Of a DNA stretch of 64,000 nt, positions 8,856 to 17,409 are shown piece after piece. The translations under genes and the position numbers were made by a program. The stretch's first letter is position 1; each line of letters opens with the position of its first letter. The notes under the pieces are model-generated. The model had not been told where the DNA came from. It searched no databases and saw only the letters and a list, made by a program, of their open reading frames with translations. The DNA comes from Luedemannella flava (GTDB taxonomy: Bacteria; Actinomycetota; Actinomycetes; Mycobacteriales; Micromonosporaceae): positions 59,206-123,205 of the forward strand of contig NZ_BAAALT010000076.1 in NCBI RefSeq assembly GCF_039528515.1, in the 5' to 3' direction.

Positions 8856-9287
8856 ATGTCCCCCTGGATCCTCGCTGTACCCGCCCTCGTGGGCGGGTGG
8901 CTGGCCACGCTCGGTCTGCTGCGCCGGCGCGGTGCCACCGCGCGGCGGATCGCGGCCGTACTCGCGATGGTCGTCCTCGTCGCGGGCGCGGGCGCGCTGG
9001 CCACCGCGCTGGCCGCCGGTCCCGCCCACGCGGACAGATCCACGCCGGCCACCGTCGCGCTGGCCGCCGCGCCCGCGAACGGCATGGCACTGCTGGCTGC
9101 CGCCATTGCCGTCGTGGGCTCGTCGATCGGCGCAGCCATCGCCGTCGCCTACACCGGCGCGGCGGCACTGGCGGCGATGAGCGAGCGACCGGAGATGTTC
9201 GGCCGCGCCATGGTCATCGTGGGGCTGGCCGAAGGCATCGCCATCTACGGCCTCATCGTCGCGATCATCCTGATCGGACGGGCCTGA
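8856..9287 (+). CDS. V/A-type ATPase proteolipid subunit K (c-ring)
   Basis: Rotor-ring subunit of 143 residues with four hydrophobic segments. The C-terminal pair is the classical hairpin: SSIGAAIAVAYTGAAALAAM, then a polar loop SERPEMFG, then VIVGLAEGIAIYGLIVAIIL carrying the ion-binding glutamate. The N-terminal pair (3-20 and 30-53) lacks an acidic residue and may act as a signal or extra hairpin. No Ser/Thr follows the glutamate, so proton specificity is inferred rather than sodium. AAGGAG before the ATG is the operon's best ribosome-binding site, fitting a multicopy subunit. Confidence 0.88.
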   Translation: MSPWILAVPALVGGWLATLGLLRRRGATARRIAAVLAMVVLVAGAGALATALAAGPAHADRSTPATVALAAAPANGMALLAAAIAVVGSSIGAAIAVAYTGAAALAAMSERPEMFGRAMVIVGLAEGIAIYGLIVAIILIGRA

Positions 9288-9290
9288 GGC

Positions 9291-9575
9291 GTGGGCGGCG
9301 TCGTCGCGATCGGGGAAGCGCAACTGGTGGCCGACTTCGCGCTGGCCGGGGTGGCCGTCCACGTCGCCGACAGCCCGGCGGACGCGGTCGCCGCCTGGCG
9401 GGCGCTGGCGGACAGCACCGCCCTGGTCATCCTCAGCCCGACCGCGGCACAGGCGATCGGGCCGACCTCGCCAGGTCCGGGCCGGCCCGTCGTGGCGGTG
9501 TTACCGGCCGACCCCAGCCGCCCGGATCCGGAGCTGACCATCGTCCGGACCGCTCACCCCGACACACCGCGATGA
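9291..9575 (+). CDS. V/A-type ATPase subunit F
   Basis: Small central-stalk subunit of 94 residues: VVAIGEAQLVADFALAGV at the start, a Rossmann-like alternating core, and LVILSPTAAQAIG in the middle, as in the CheY-like F subunits. The start is GTG, three bases after the proteolipid stop. The stop overlaps the ATG of subunit E (ATGA). The family is short and divergent, so position in the operon carries much of the assignment. Confidence 0.72.
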   Translation: MGGVVAIGEAQLVADFALAGVAVHVADSPADAVAAWRALADSTALVILSPTAAQAIGPTSPGPGRPVVAVLPADPSRPDPELTIVRTAHPDTPR

Positions 9576-10141
9576 GCGTCTCCGCGTCCGCCACCACCGT
9601 GCCGCCGCTGGGCGGGGCGGACGTCGCCCTGGAGACCGACCTGGCGCCCGTGGTTGAGGCCCTGCTGGCCGCCGCCCGACACGACGCCGGACACATACTG
9701 GCCGCAGCGCGGGCCTCGGCCGAACAGACCACCACAGCCGCGGCCGGACGAGCCGCGCAGATCCTCGCCGACGCCGCAGCGGCCGGCACCGCGGACGCCC
9801 GGGCGGCCGGTGCCGCACAGCGCCGGGCGGCCCGCCGTAGCGCCCACGGCATCGTCCTGGCGGCGCGGCGGCGGGCGTACGACGCGCTTATCGAGCAGGC
9901 CCGCAAGGCGGTGGCCGGCCTGCTCGACGGGCCTGCCGCCGAGCCGGTGCGTCGGCAGCTCAGCGAGGCCGCCCGGCAGATTCTCGGACCGGACACCCAG
10001 GTACGGGTGACGAGCGATGGCGGCATCCTCGCCGACAACGGCCCGCGCCGGCTGAACCTCTCGCTTGCCGCGTTCGTCGACCGGGCCGTGGCGACCGTGC
10101 TGGCCCGCGATGCCGCGCAGCCGCCCGGGGCCGGGCCATGA
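9572..10141 (+). CDS. V/A-type ATPase subunit E (peripheral stalk)
   Basis: Protein of 189 residues: an N-terminal Ala/Arg-rich helix (about 25-110) and a globular C-terminal domain ending in VRVTSDGGILADNGPRRLNL, similar to the VxxGGvvxxdGrixvdnTLe region of E subunits, here shortened. It should pair with the product of the first gene (6075) to form the peripheral stalk. Both ends overlap neighbours by the ATGA arrangement. Confidence 0.75.
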   Translation: MSVSASATTVPPLGGADVALETDLAPVVEALLAAARHDAGHILAAARASAEQTTTAAAGRAAQILADAAAAGTADARAAGAAQRRAARRSAHGIVLAARRRAYDALIEQARKAVAGLLDGPAAEPVRRQLSEAARQILGPDTQVRVTSDGGILADNGPRRLNLSLAAFVDRAVATVLARDAAQPPGAGP

Positions 10142-11853
10142 TCGGCGCGGTTCGGCGCGTCAGCGGACCGCTGGTCGAGATCGACCCGATCCCCGGGCTG
10201 GCGATGGCAGACCTGGTCGAGGTCGGCCGTGGCGGCCTGACCGCCGAGGTCGTCGCGCTGACCCGCGACGCCGTCACGACGCAGGCGTACGAGTACACCG
10301 GCTCGCTCGCCCCCGGCGACCCGGTGCGTACCCTCGGCCGGCCGCTGTCCGCTCTGTTGGGCCCCGGGCTGACCGGCGGCGTCTTCGACGGGCTACTGCG
10401 CCCGCTCAGCTACGCGGGCACCTGGCTGCTACCTGGCACCAGCGCGGCCGACCCGGCCCCGGCGGACGGCCCTGCCTGGTCGCTGCGGCCAGCGGCGTCG
10501 CCCGGCCTTACGGTCGGCCCGGGGGACCTGCTCGCCACCGTCGACGACGCCGGTTCGGTCATCCACCGTGTCCTCGTGCCGCCCGGCGTGGCTGGCCCGC
10601 TGGACTGGCTCGCCCCGCCGGGCCGGTACGCGGCCGCCGACCGCGTCGCGCAGGTGGCCGGCCGGTCGGTGACCCTGGCCGAGTGGTGGCCGGTACGCAA
10701 GCCACGTCCGTACCGGCAACGCCGGGCCGCGGCGGCGCCGCTGGTGACCGGTCAACGCGTCCTCGACGCCCTGTACCCCCTCACCAAGGGCGCCTGCGCC
10801 GCCGTACCCGGCGGATTCGGTACGGGCAAGACCGTGCTGCTGCAGCAGGTCGCCAAATGGTGCGCGGCCGACGTCATCGTCTACGTCGGCTGCGGCGAAC
10901 GCGGCAACGAACTGGCCAACGTACTGACCGAACTGGCCGAGCTCACTGACCCGCGCACCGGCGGCCGGCTGGCCGAGCGCACCGTGCTGATCGCCAACAC
11001 CTCGAATATGCCGATCATGGCTCGGGAAGCCAGCATCTACACCGGCGTCTGCGTCGCCGAGTACTTCCGCGACATGGGGTACGACGCCGTCGTCATCGCC
11101 GACTCGACGTCGCGGTGGGCGGAGGCACTGCGCGAGTTCGCCTCCCGCACCGGCGCGTTGCCGGCGGAGGAGGGCTACCCGGCCGGCCTCGCGTCCGCGC
11201 TCGCCGCCTTCTACGAACGCGCCGGCATCGTCACGACCCTCGGCGGGCAGGTGGGCTCGGTGAGCATCATCGGTGCGGTATCCCCGCCCGGCGGTGACAT
11301 GACCGAACCGGTTACCGCCCATACCCAGCGCTTCGTCCGTACGCTGTGGACGCTGGACCGGGAGCTGGCGTACGCGCGGCACTATCCCGCGGTGTCGTGG
11401 CACGGCTCGTACTGCCGCGACGCCGAGGCTGTCGGCGACTGGCACGCTACCCGCGGCGACCCCGGGTGGGCCGACCGGCGCGCCCGGATGATGCGCCTGC
11501 TCACCCGCGCCGACGAGCTGACCGAGCTGGCCGACCTGGTCGGCCTCGCCGCCCTGCCGGCAGGCGAACGGATGACCCTGCTCGCCGGGCGGCTGCTGCG
11601 CGAGGCCGTCCTGCAACAGAACGCCCTATCGGCCACCGACGCGTTCTGCTCCCCGGACAAGTGCGCCGCCCTGGTCGACGTGCTGCTCGCCGTCGCCGAC
11701 CGGCTGGCCGATTTGGCCGCTGCCGGCGTCGACCCACAACGACTGGAGGACCACGACTTCGCCCCGCTCGTCCGCGCCCGCGAGGACACCGGACCGGACG
11801 ACGCCGACGACGTACGCCGCCGCGGCGCGGCCGAGCTGGGCCGGCTCGGATGA
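10138..11853 (+). CDS. V/A-type ATPase catalytic subunit A
   Basis: Catalytic nucleotide-binding subunit of 571 residues. The beta-barrel runs to about 70, then comes the A-specific bulge, then the P-loop GGFGTGKT at about 225-232, slightly altered from the common GPFGSGKT. NTSNMPIMAREASIYTG, AEYFRDMGYDAVVIADSTSR and WAEALREFASRTGALPAEEGYP are near-identical to archaeal/Thermus A subunits. The length is normal. The start is ATGA-coupled to E and the stop is ATGA-coupled to B. Nothing suggests decay. Confidence 0.95.
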   Translation: MIGAVRRVSGPLVEIDPIPGLAMADLVEVGRGGLTAEVVALTRDAVTTQAYEYTGSLAPGDPVRTLGRPLSALLGPGLTGGVFDGLLRPLSYAGTWLLPGTSAADPAPADGPAWSLRPAASPGLTVGPGDLLATVDDAGSVIHRVLVPPGVAGPLDWLAPPGRYAAADRVAQVAGRSVTLAEWWPVRKPRPYRQRRAAAAPLVTGQRVLDALYPLTKGACAAVPGGFGTGKTVLLQQVAKWCAADVIVYVGCGERGNELANVLTELAELTDPRTGGRLAERTVLIANTSNMPIMAREASIYTGVCVAEYFRDMGYDAVVIADSTSRWAEALREFASRTGALPAEEGYPAGLASALAAFYERAGIVTTLGGQVGSVSIIGAVSPPGGDMTEPVTAHTQRFVRTLWTLDRELAYARHYPAVSWHGSYCRDAEAVGDWHATRGDPGWADRRARMMRLLTRADELTELADLVGLAALPAGERMTLLAGRLLREAVLQQNALSATDAFCSPDKCAALVDVLLAVADRLADLAAAGVDPQRLEDHDFAPLVRAREDTGPDDADDVRRRGAAELGRLG

Positions 11854-13241
11854 GCGCCACACCCGTCGAATACCGCACGGTCAGCGACGTCCGCGGCCCC
11901 CTGCTCGTCGTGCGGGACGTGGCCGGCGTCGGTTGGGACGAGTACGCCCACATCAGCCTCCCCGGCGACCGCCGCCACGGCATCGTCCTCGAGGTCGACC
12001 GCGACCTGGCGGTCGTACAGGTCCTGGAAGGCACCGACGGCATCGACCCGGCCGCCACCACCGTGTCGTTCGGCGGGCAACCGCTGCGGATCCCGGTCGG
12101 ACCCGGGTGGCTCGGGCGGGTGTGCAACGGCCGCGGCGAACCCATCGACGGCGGGCCACCCATCCTCGCCCCGCACACCGCCCCCGTGTCCGGCAACCCC
12201 ATCAACCCGACCGCCCGGCAGGCACCCGCCGAACCCGTACTCACCGGCGTATCCGCCGTCGACGCGCTGACCACCCTGGTGCGCGGCCAGAAACTGCCCG
12301 TCTTCTCCGTCGCCGGCCTGCCACACCTGCGGCTGGCCACCCAGATCGCGGCCCAGGCCGCCGCCGGCGACCAACCGTTCTGTGTCGTCGTCGCAGCCAT
12401 GGGCCTCAGCCACGCCGACGCCGACGCCGCCCGCGACGTCCTCGAGGAGCGCTCCGCCGCCGGTGAGCTGGTGCTCCTGGTCAACCTGGCCGACGACCCG
12501 GTCATGGAGCGCATCCTCGCCCCGCGGGTGGCCCTGACCATCGCCGAACACCTCGCGTACAGCCTGGACCGGCACGTACTGGTCGTCGCCGCCGACATGA
12601 CCAGCTACTGCGAGGCGGTACGCGAGATCTCCGCCGCCCGCGGCGAGATCCCCGCCCGCCACGCCTACCCCGGCTACCTCTACAGCGACCTGGCGAGCCT
12701 GTACGAACGGTGCGGCCGCATCCGCGGCCGACCCGGATCTGTGACGATCATGCCCGTGCTCACCATGCCGGCCGGCGACATCACCCACCCCGTCCCCGAC
12801 CTCACCGGCTACATCACCGAAGGCCAGATCGTCCTGTCCGCACGGGCCCACGCACGGGGCGTCTACCCTCCGGTGGACCCGCTGTCGTCGCTGTCGCGGC
12901 TCATGCGCCACGGCGCCGGCCCCGGCCACACCCGCGATGACCACCTCGACGTCGCCGCTCAGCTGCTGGCCGCCCTCGCCCGCAGCCGCCAGGTACGCGA
13001 CCTCGCCGAACTTATCGGTACCGACGCCCTGTCGCCCACCGATCAGGCATACCTGACGCTGGAACAGGAACTCGCCGACCGGCTGCTGACCCAGCGCCCG
13101 GACCGGACGCGCGGCCTCGACGACACCCTCGACCGGGCGTGGGCCGTGTTGGGCACGCTGCCCCGGCGCGAGCTGACCATGATCAGTGCCGCCCAGGTGG
13201 CCGCGCACCTGCCGCCCGACCCCGCCGCCGACCATGCCTGA
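11850..13241 (+). CDS. V/A-type ATPase subunit B
   Basis: Non-catalytic regulatory subunit of 463 residues. Diagnostic stretches are LGRVCNGRGEPIDGGPPI, GNPINPTARQAPAEPVLTGV, SAVDALTTLVRGQKLPVFSV and AGLPHLRLATQIAAQA, where the P-loop is degenerate as in all B subunits, then YPGYLYSDLASLYERCGRI. The ATG at 11850 overlaps the stop of A; the 3' end overlaps subunit D by eight bases. Full length, no frameshift. Confidence 0.95.
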   Translation: MSATPVEYRTVSDVRGPLLVVRDVAGVGWDEYAHISLPGDRRHGIVLEVDRDLAVVQVLEGTDGIDPAATTVSFGGQPLRIPVGPGWLGRVCNGRGEPIDGGPPILAPHTAPVSGNPINPTARQAPAEPVLTGVSAVDALTTLVRGQKLPVFSVAGLPHLRLATQIAAQAAAGDQPFCVVVAAMGLSHADADAARDVLEERSAAGELVLLVNLADDPVMERILAPRVALTIAEHLAYSLDRHVLVVAADMTSYCEAVREISAARGEIPARHAYPGYLYSDLASLYERCGRIRGRPGSVTIMPVLTMPAGDITHPVPDLTGYITEGQIVLSARAHARGVYPPVDPLSSLSRLMRHGAGPGHTRDDHLDVAAQLLAALARSRQVRDLAELIGTDALSPTDQAYLTLEQELADRLLTQRPDRTRGLDDTLDRAWAVLGTLPRRELTMISAAQVAAHLPPDPAADHA

Positions 13242-13857
13242 CCTGCGCGGCGTCCCACCCGGGCGGGCCGGTCGGCTGTGGCTCACCGCCCGGCTCCACG
13301 CCGCCGAACACGCCGCCGAACTGCTGCAACGCAAACTGCGCCTGCTCGGCGCCGAACGCGAACGCTTGGCCGCGCACCTCGCGCGCGCCGAGGCGCGCTG
13401 GCGGGACGCGTGGCGTATGGCTGTCACGTGGAGCGCCCGGGCGGCCGCGCTCGGCGGACCACGCGAACGGCGGCTGTCTGCCCCACCCGTAACAGCGACG
13501 GTGACCATCGCCTGGCAGGGACCCATGGGCGTGCGGTACCCCCAACTGTCCGCCTGCGTGCCAGCCATCGCGGCCGACGACACCCGCGCCCCGGGAACAG
13601 CGGCCCTGCTCGAGGCGGCCACCGCCTACCGGGACGCCCTCGCGGCCGCCGCGGAACACGCAACCACCCGGGCCGCCGTCCACGTCATCGACGCCGAGAT
13701 CTCCGCGACCCGGCGACGGGTACGCGCCATAACCGACCGGCGCATCGCCACACTGACCCGGATCCTTCAAGATCGAATCCGCGACCTGGACGAGGAGGAA
13801 CGCGCATACGCCGCCCGGCTACGCTGGGCCGCCGACCACCGACCCCTGCCCGGCTAA
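13234..13857 (+). CDS. V/A-type ATPase subunit D (rotor shaft)
   Basis: Protein of 207 residues forming the coiled-coil central shaft. Its N-terminal helix (10-70, rich in Leu/Arg/Ala, e.g. ELLQRKLRLLGAERERLA) and C-terminal helix (about 150-200) would form the coiled coil, with a beta-rich middle. GRAGRLWLTARL replaces the usual PTRsaLLxLkxrL start. The ATG at 13234 overlaps the end of B. It is the last gene of the operon; the Acg-like gene follows closely on the same strand and may be cotranscribed. Confidence 0.85.
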   Translation: MPDLRGVPPGRAGRLWLTARLHAAEHAAELLQRKLRLLGAERERLAAHLARAEARWRDAWRMAVTWSARAAALGGPRERRLSAPPVTATVTIAWQGPMGVRYPQLSACVPAIAADDTRAPGTAALLEAATAYRDALAAAAEHATTRAAVHVIDAEISATRRRVRAITDRRIATLTRILQDRIRDLDEEERAYAARLRWAADHRPLPG

Positions 13858-13940
13858 GCCCGATGGGAAGATCCACGGTCACCGCCGCGCCGGGCGGCTT
13901 TCGCCAGCGGATCGCCGGCTGCGCGGCATACGCTCGGGTG

Positions 13941-14975
13941 ATGGCGGACCGCAGCCAGTACGCGGCCGAGGAAGCCGTGCTTTTGCGAGGCGCTGTGAGT
14001 GCCGCGCTGCACGCGCCATCAGTGCTCAACACGCAGCCGTGGCGTTGGCGTCTGACGGGGTCGAGTCTGGAGCTGTTCCGGGATCCGTCCCGTCAGTTGC
14101 ATGTTCTGGATCCCGACGGTCGGCTCGCGGTCCTCAGCTGTGGGGCAGCGCTTCACCACGCTCGCGTCTCGCTCGCTGCGGCCCATCGGCGGGCACTCGT
14201 CGATCGGTTTCCCGATCCGGTGATCATCGAACTGCTCGCGCGACTGAGCGTCGCGCCGGAGGTGTACACGGATCAGCGCGAGATCGCGATGGCCCACGCG
14301 ATCAAGCAGCGTCGGACCGATAGACGCCTGATCGCCTACGCCCGTTACCTCGGCAAGGAGGATATCGCCTTGCTGTCGATGGCCGCCGTGAGTGAGGGTG
14401 TGACACTGCATCGAGTCACTCCGGGCCAGCGTCATCTCGTGGCCATGGCGGCCGATCGGGCGCAGCGCATCGAGAACACGAACGGGGCGTACGGCCGAGA
14501 AATCGCTGAATGGACGCGACGTCGGTCGGTGGGCAGTGGTGTCGGCTCCGCAAGCCTGGTCGCGCCCGTGCCGCGGCCGGTGCCGCTGCGCGACTTGTCG
14601 GGTGGTGGCCAGACGGGTTTGCATCCCGGGTTCGGCGATGACGACTATGCGGAGTACCTGATCGTCGCCACGGGCGGTGATATCGCACTTGACTGGTTGC
14701 GCGCCGGCGAGGCTGCCAGTGCTGTGTGGCTGACCGCGACCGTGCACGGACTTGCCATGTCGGCCATCAGTGAGGTTGTCGAGATTCCTGAGGCACGTGC
14801 CGTGCTCAGCGGCCTGCTTGACCAACCCGGTCATCCGCAACTGCTCCTGCGTACGGGGCTCCAGGGCCACTCGGCGCCGCCACCGGCAAGTTCGCGGCGA
14901 CCCCTTGGTGACGTGTTGGAGGAGATACCCGTCAACGCGCCGGATAGAGCCAATACAGAGCCACGTTCAGCGTGA
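13941..14975 (+). CDS. Acg-family nitroreductase-like protein
   Basis: Protein of about 344 residues with the duplicated nitroreductase fold of the Acg family (M. tuberculosis Rv2032, Rv3127, Rv3131). HAPSVLNTQPWRWRL near residue 30 is the family hallmark; RTDRRLIAYARYL and a C-terminal AGEAASAVWLTATVHGLAMS also fit. Acg proteins bind flavin but may sequester it rather than reduce nitro compounds. The start at 13941 leaves a normal N-terminus; an in-frame ATG at 13863, five bases after the ATPase operon, adds 26 residues. The family is strongly hypoxia-linked in mycobacteria. Confidence 0.85.
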   Translation: MADRSQYAAEEAVLLRGAVSAALHAPSVLNTQPWRWRLTGSSLELFRDPSRQLHVLDPDGRLAVLSCGAALHHARVSLAAAHRRALVDRFPDPVIIELLARLSVAPEVYTDQREIAMAHAIKQRRTDRRLIAYARYLGKEDIALLSMAAVSEGVTLHRVTPGQRHLVAMAADRAQRIENTNGAYGREIAEWTRRRSVGSGVGSASLVAPVPRPVPLRDLSGGGQTGLHPGFGDDDYAEYLIVATGGDIALDWLRAGEAASAVWLTATVHGLAMSAISEVVEIPEARAVLSGLLDQPGHPQLLLRTGLQGHSAPPPASSRRPLGDVLEEIPVNAPDRANTEPRSA

Positions 14976-15036
14976 ATGCTCATACTGGGTATTGCGGTCT
15001 GCTCGGTCGATGTCGGCGGGAGAGGTGAGGGCCGTG

Positions 15037-16170
15037 ATGGTCGAGCCTGCGTCCACGATCATCGACGTGTCGGGCCTTGGTCTCTTGGTTGAACTTCTTC
15101 AGGCGCAGGGGTTCACCGTGGTCGGTCCGACGGTGCGCGATGGTGCGATCGTGCTCGCCGAGCTTGGTTCGGCCGCCGAGCTGCCGTACGGCTGGGGCGT
15201 GGACACCGAGGCGGGCCGCTACCGGTTGCGTGAGCGGACCGATCGCGCGGCCTTCGGGCACTCGGCCGGTCCGCAGTCGTGGAAGAGCGTGCTGCACCCG
15301 GCCCGGGCCCGGATGTGGTCGGCGGACCGGGTGACCGGCGAGGTGGTTGCGGGGGAGACGGGGGAGTGGCCGCGTTACGCGTTGGTCGGTGTGCGCCCGT
15401 GTGACCTGGCGGCGATCCGGACGCTGGACCAGGTGCTGGTCGGTGGGGCGCACCGCGATCCTGCCTACGACCGCCGCCGCGACGGCACGTTCGTTGTCGC
15501 GGTGGAATGCACTGAACCGGGAGCCACGTGCTTTTGTGCCTCCATGGGATGCGGTCCCGGAGCCGTTGCAGGGTTCGATCTGGCCCTGATCGAGCTCGTC
15601 GACGTCGACGCCGAGGAACACCGGTTCGTGGCCCGAGCCGGCACCCCGGCGGGCGTGGAGGTCCTTGCGCGGCTGCCGGGTGCCCCAGCCGATGACTCGA
15701 CCCTGGAGCGGGCGAGGGACGCGGTGGCGGGCGCGGCGGGCCGGATGGGGCGTGCCATGCCGGACGCCGACCTGCACCAGCTGATGATCGACAGCCGGGA
15801 GTCGCCGCATTGGGACGATGTCGCTGCCCGCTGTCTGACCTGTGGCAACTGCACGATGGTGTGCCCGACGTGTTTCTGCGTCACGACCGAGGACGTGACC
15901 GACCTCGTCGGTGACCACGCGGAGCGGTGGCGGGTGTGGGACTCGTGTTTCGCGCTGGACTTCAGCTACCTGCATGGTGGCGGGGTCCGGGCCAGCGGCC
16001 AGAGCCGGTACCGCCAGTGGATCAGTCACAAGCTGGGTACCTGGTACGACCAGTTCGGCACGTCCGGCTGTGTGGGGTGCGGCCGATGCATCGTGTGGTG
16101 CCCGGTCGGCATCGACATAACCCAGGAGGCGGCGGCGCTCGCCGCCCTGCACCCGGTGGACGCGGGATGA
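15037..16170 (+). CDS. hydB: Hydrogenase-associated 4Fe-4S dicluster protein (HydB-like)
   Basis: Electron-transfer subunit of 377 residues for a cytosolic group 3-type [NiFe]-hydrogenase. VGVRPCDLAAI near 118-128 and ECTEPGATCFCASMGCGPG near 157-175 typify this family. Two cubane motifs follow: CLTCGNCTMVCP (C266, C269, C272, C276) and CVGCGRCIVWCP (about 344-355). It appears complete. The ATG at 15037 has AGGTGAGG upstream; an ATG at 15010 is the alternative. Its stop overlaps the next start (ATGA). It heads an operon whose later genes are partly broken. Confidence 0.85.
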   Translation: MVEPASTIIDVSGLGLLVELLQAQGFTVVGPTVRDGAIVLAELGSAAELPYGWGVDTEAGRYRLRERTDRAAFGHSAGPQSWKSVLHPARARMWSADRVTGEVVAGETGEWPRYALVGVRPCDLAAIRTLDQVLVGGAHRDPAYDRRRDGTFVVAVECTEPGATCFCASMGCGPGAVAGFDLALIELVDVDAEEHRFVARAGTPAGVEVLARLPGAPADDSTLERARDAVAGAAGRMGRAMPDADLHQLMIDSRESPHWDDVAARCLTCGNCTMVCPTCFCVTTEDVTDLVGDHAERWRVWDSCFALDFSYLHGGGVRASGQSRYRQWISHKLGTWYDQFGTSGCVGCGRCIVWCPVGIDITQEAAALAALHPVDAG

Positions 16171-16313
16171 CCACTGGCATGGGGGAGCGGGTCGCCCGGC
16201 ATCCATTCCTCGCCGGGCTGGTTCCCCCGTACCGGTGGGCCTTCGGCGCGCAGGTGTGGGAACCCACGGACGCCTTCGCGGCGCCTGGCCCGACTGTCGG
16301 AGCACGGCCATGA
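16167..16313 (+). pseudogene. Internally deleted cNMP-binding-type regulator of the hydrogenase operon
   Basis: 48-codon frame. VARHPFLAGL matches the start, and PPYRWAFGAQVWEPTDAF a later segment, of the cyclic-nucleotide-binding-domain proteins encoded between the dicluster and flavin subunits in related hydrogenase operons. In intact relatives (recalled, not aligned) these segments are about 50 or more residues apart; here they are fused in frame and the C-terminus is also lost. Both ends keep ATGA overlaps with neighbours, so translation could still run through. It cannot form a cNMP-binding fold. Confidence 0.6.
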
Positions 16314-16597
16314 CCACCGCCATCGCCCCGATGGTCGCCTGCCGGCCCGACGCTGCCCTGCCACGCCCGTACCGGGTGGTCTCCCGCCTGCGGCACACGG
16401 ACGACACCGCGACCATCGAGATAGCGCCGACCGTCGAGGCGGCCCCCGCGTTCGCGCCCGGCCAGTTCGCCATGGTTACCGCCTTCGGCGCCGGCTGGTG
16501 CGGGCACTGCCAGCTCGGACCATTGCTGCTGTGCCGGGACGGGCCGGTGGTCGGCTACGACGTGTCCGCGCCGCTGCTGCGGGTGCGGGAGCTGTGA
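16310..16597 (+). pseudogene. hydG: Internally deleted hydrogenase flavin reductase subunit (HydG-like)
   Basis: 95 codons instead of about 280. The N-terminal PYRVVSRLRHTDDTATIEIA and FAPGQFAMVTAFG are the start of the FAD-binding barrel of ferredoxin-NADP-reductase-type subunits. The next residues, AGWCGHCQLGPLLLCRDGP, are the C-terminal [2Fe-2S] motif. The flavin and NAD(P) domains between them are missing, in frame, and the first of the four cluster cysteines is lost at the junction. The stop overlaps the small-subunit start (TGATG). Electron exchange with NAD(P) is therefore not possible from this copy. Confidence 0.75.
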
Positions 16598-17409
16598 TGG
16601 AACCACCGACGTTGGCGGTGTGGAAGTTCGCTTCCTGCGACGGCTGCCAGCTCACGCTGCTGGATTGCGAGGACGACCTGCTCGCGCTCGCGGGCCGGGT
16701 GCGCATCGCGCACTTCCGCGAGGCCACGTCCGACAGCCTGCCCGGGCCGTATGACGTGTCGCTGGTGGAGGGTTCGGTCACCACGGCCGAGGACGCGCAG
16801 CGCATCCAGCACGTACGCCGGGTGTCGCGGACGCTGGTCACGATCGGCGCCTGCGCGACCGCGGGCGGTGTGCAGGCCCTGCGCAACTTCGCCGATGTGG
16901 AGGAGTTTCGATCGGTGGTGTATGCCCGTCCCGACTACATCGACACGCTTGCTACCTCGACGCCCATCGCGGCCCACGTGCCGGTTGACGTCGAGCTCCG
17001 TGGGTGTCCGATCGACCGGCGCCAGCTGCTGGAGGTGATCACCGCCCTGCTGGCCGGGCGACGGCCCAATGTGCCCACCCACAGCGTGTGCTTCGAGTGC
17101 AAGCAGCGGGGAAACGTGTGCGTGGTGGTCGCGCACGGTACGCCGTGCCTGGGCCCGGTGACCCAGGCGGGCTGCGGCGCCCTGTGCCCCAGCCACCACC
17201 GGGGCTGCTACGGCTGTTTCGGGCCGGTGGAGACGCCCAACGGCCCCGCTCAGGCCGGCCTGTTGCGCGCCACCGGTATGTCGGCGGGCGACATCGGGCG
17301 GGCGTACCGGACGTTCAACACCGGTGCGCCCGCGTTTGTCGCGCTGTCGTCGGTGACCGTCGGGCCACCGCCGGGTGCCGGCCCGTCGGACGTGGCGGTG
17401 CCGCGATGA
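16597..17409 (+). CDS. hydD: [NiFe]-hydrogenase small subunit (HydD-like)
   Basis: FeS subunit of 270 residues, apparently complete. KFASCDGCQLTLLD carries the proximal-cluster C14 and C17; VTIGACATAGGVQALRN, ELRGCPIDRRQLLE, SVCFECKQRGNVC, GTPCLGPVTQAGCGALCP and GCYGCFGP supply the other cluster ligands. This is the group 3-type small subunit without a Tat signal, so cytoplasmic. It overlaps the stub upstream and the large subunit downstream. Intact in a broken operon, it may be a relic under residual translation. Confidence 0.88.
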   Translation: MEPPTLAVWKFASCDGCQLTLLDCEDDLLALAGRVRIAHFREATSDSLPGPYDVSLVEGSVTTAEDAQRIQHVRRVSRTLVTIGACATAGGVQALRNFADVEEFRSVVYARPDYIDTLATSTPIAAHVPVDVELRGCPIDRRQLLEVITALLAGRRPNVPTHSVCFECKQRGNVCVVVAHGTPCLGPVTQAGCGALCPSHHRGCYGCFGPVETPNGPAQAGLLRATGMSAGDIGRAYRTFNTGAPAFVALSSVTVGPPPGAGPSDVAVPR

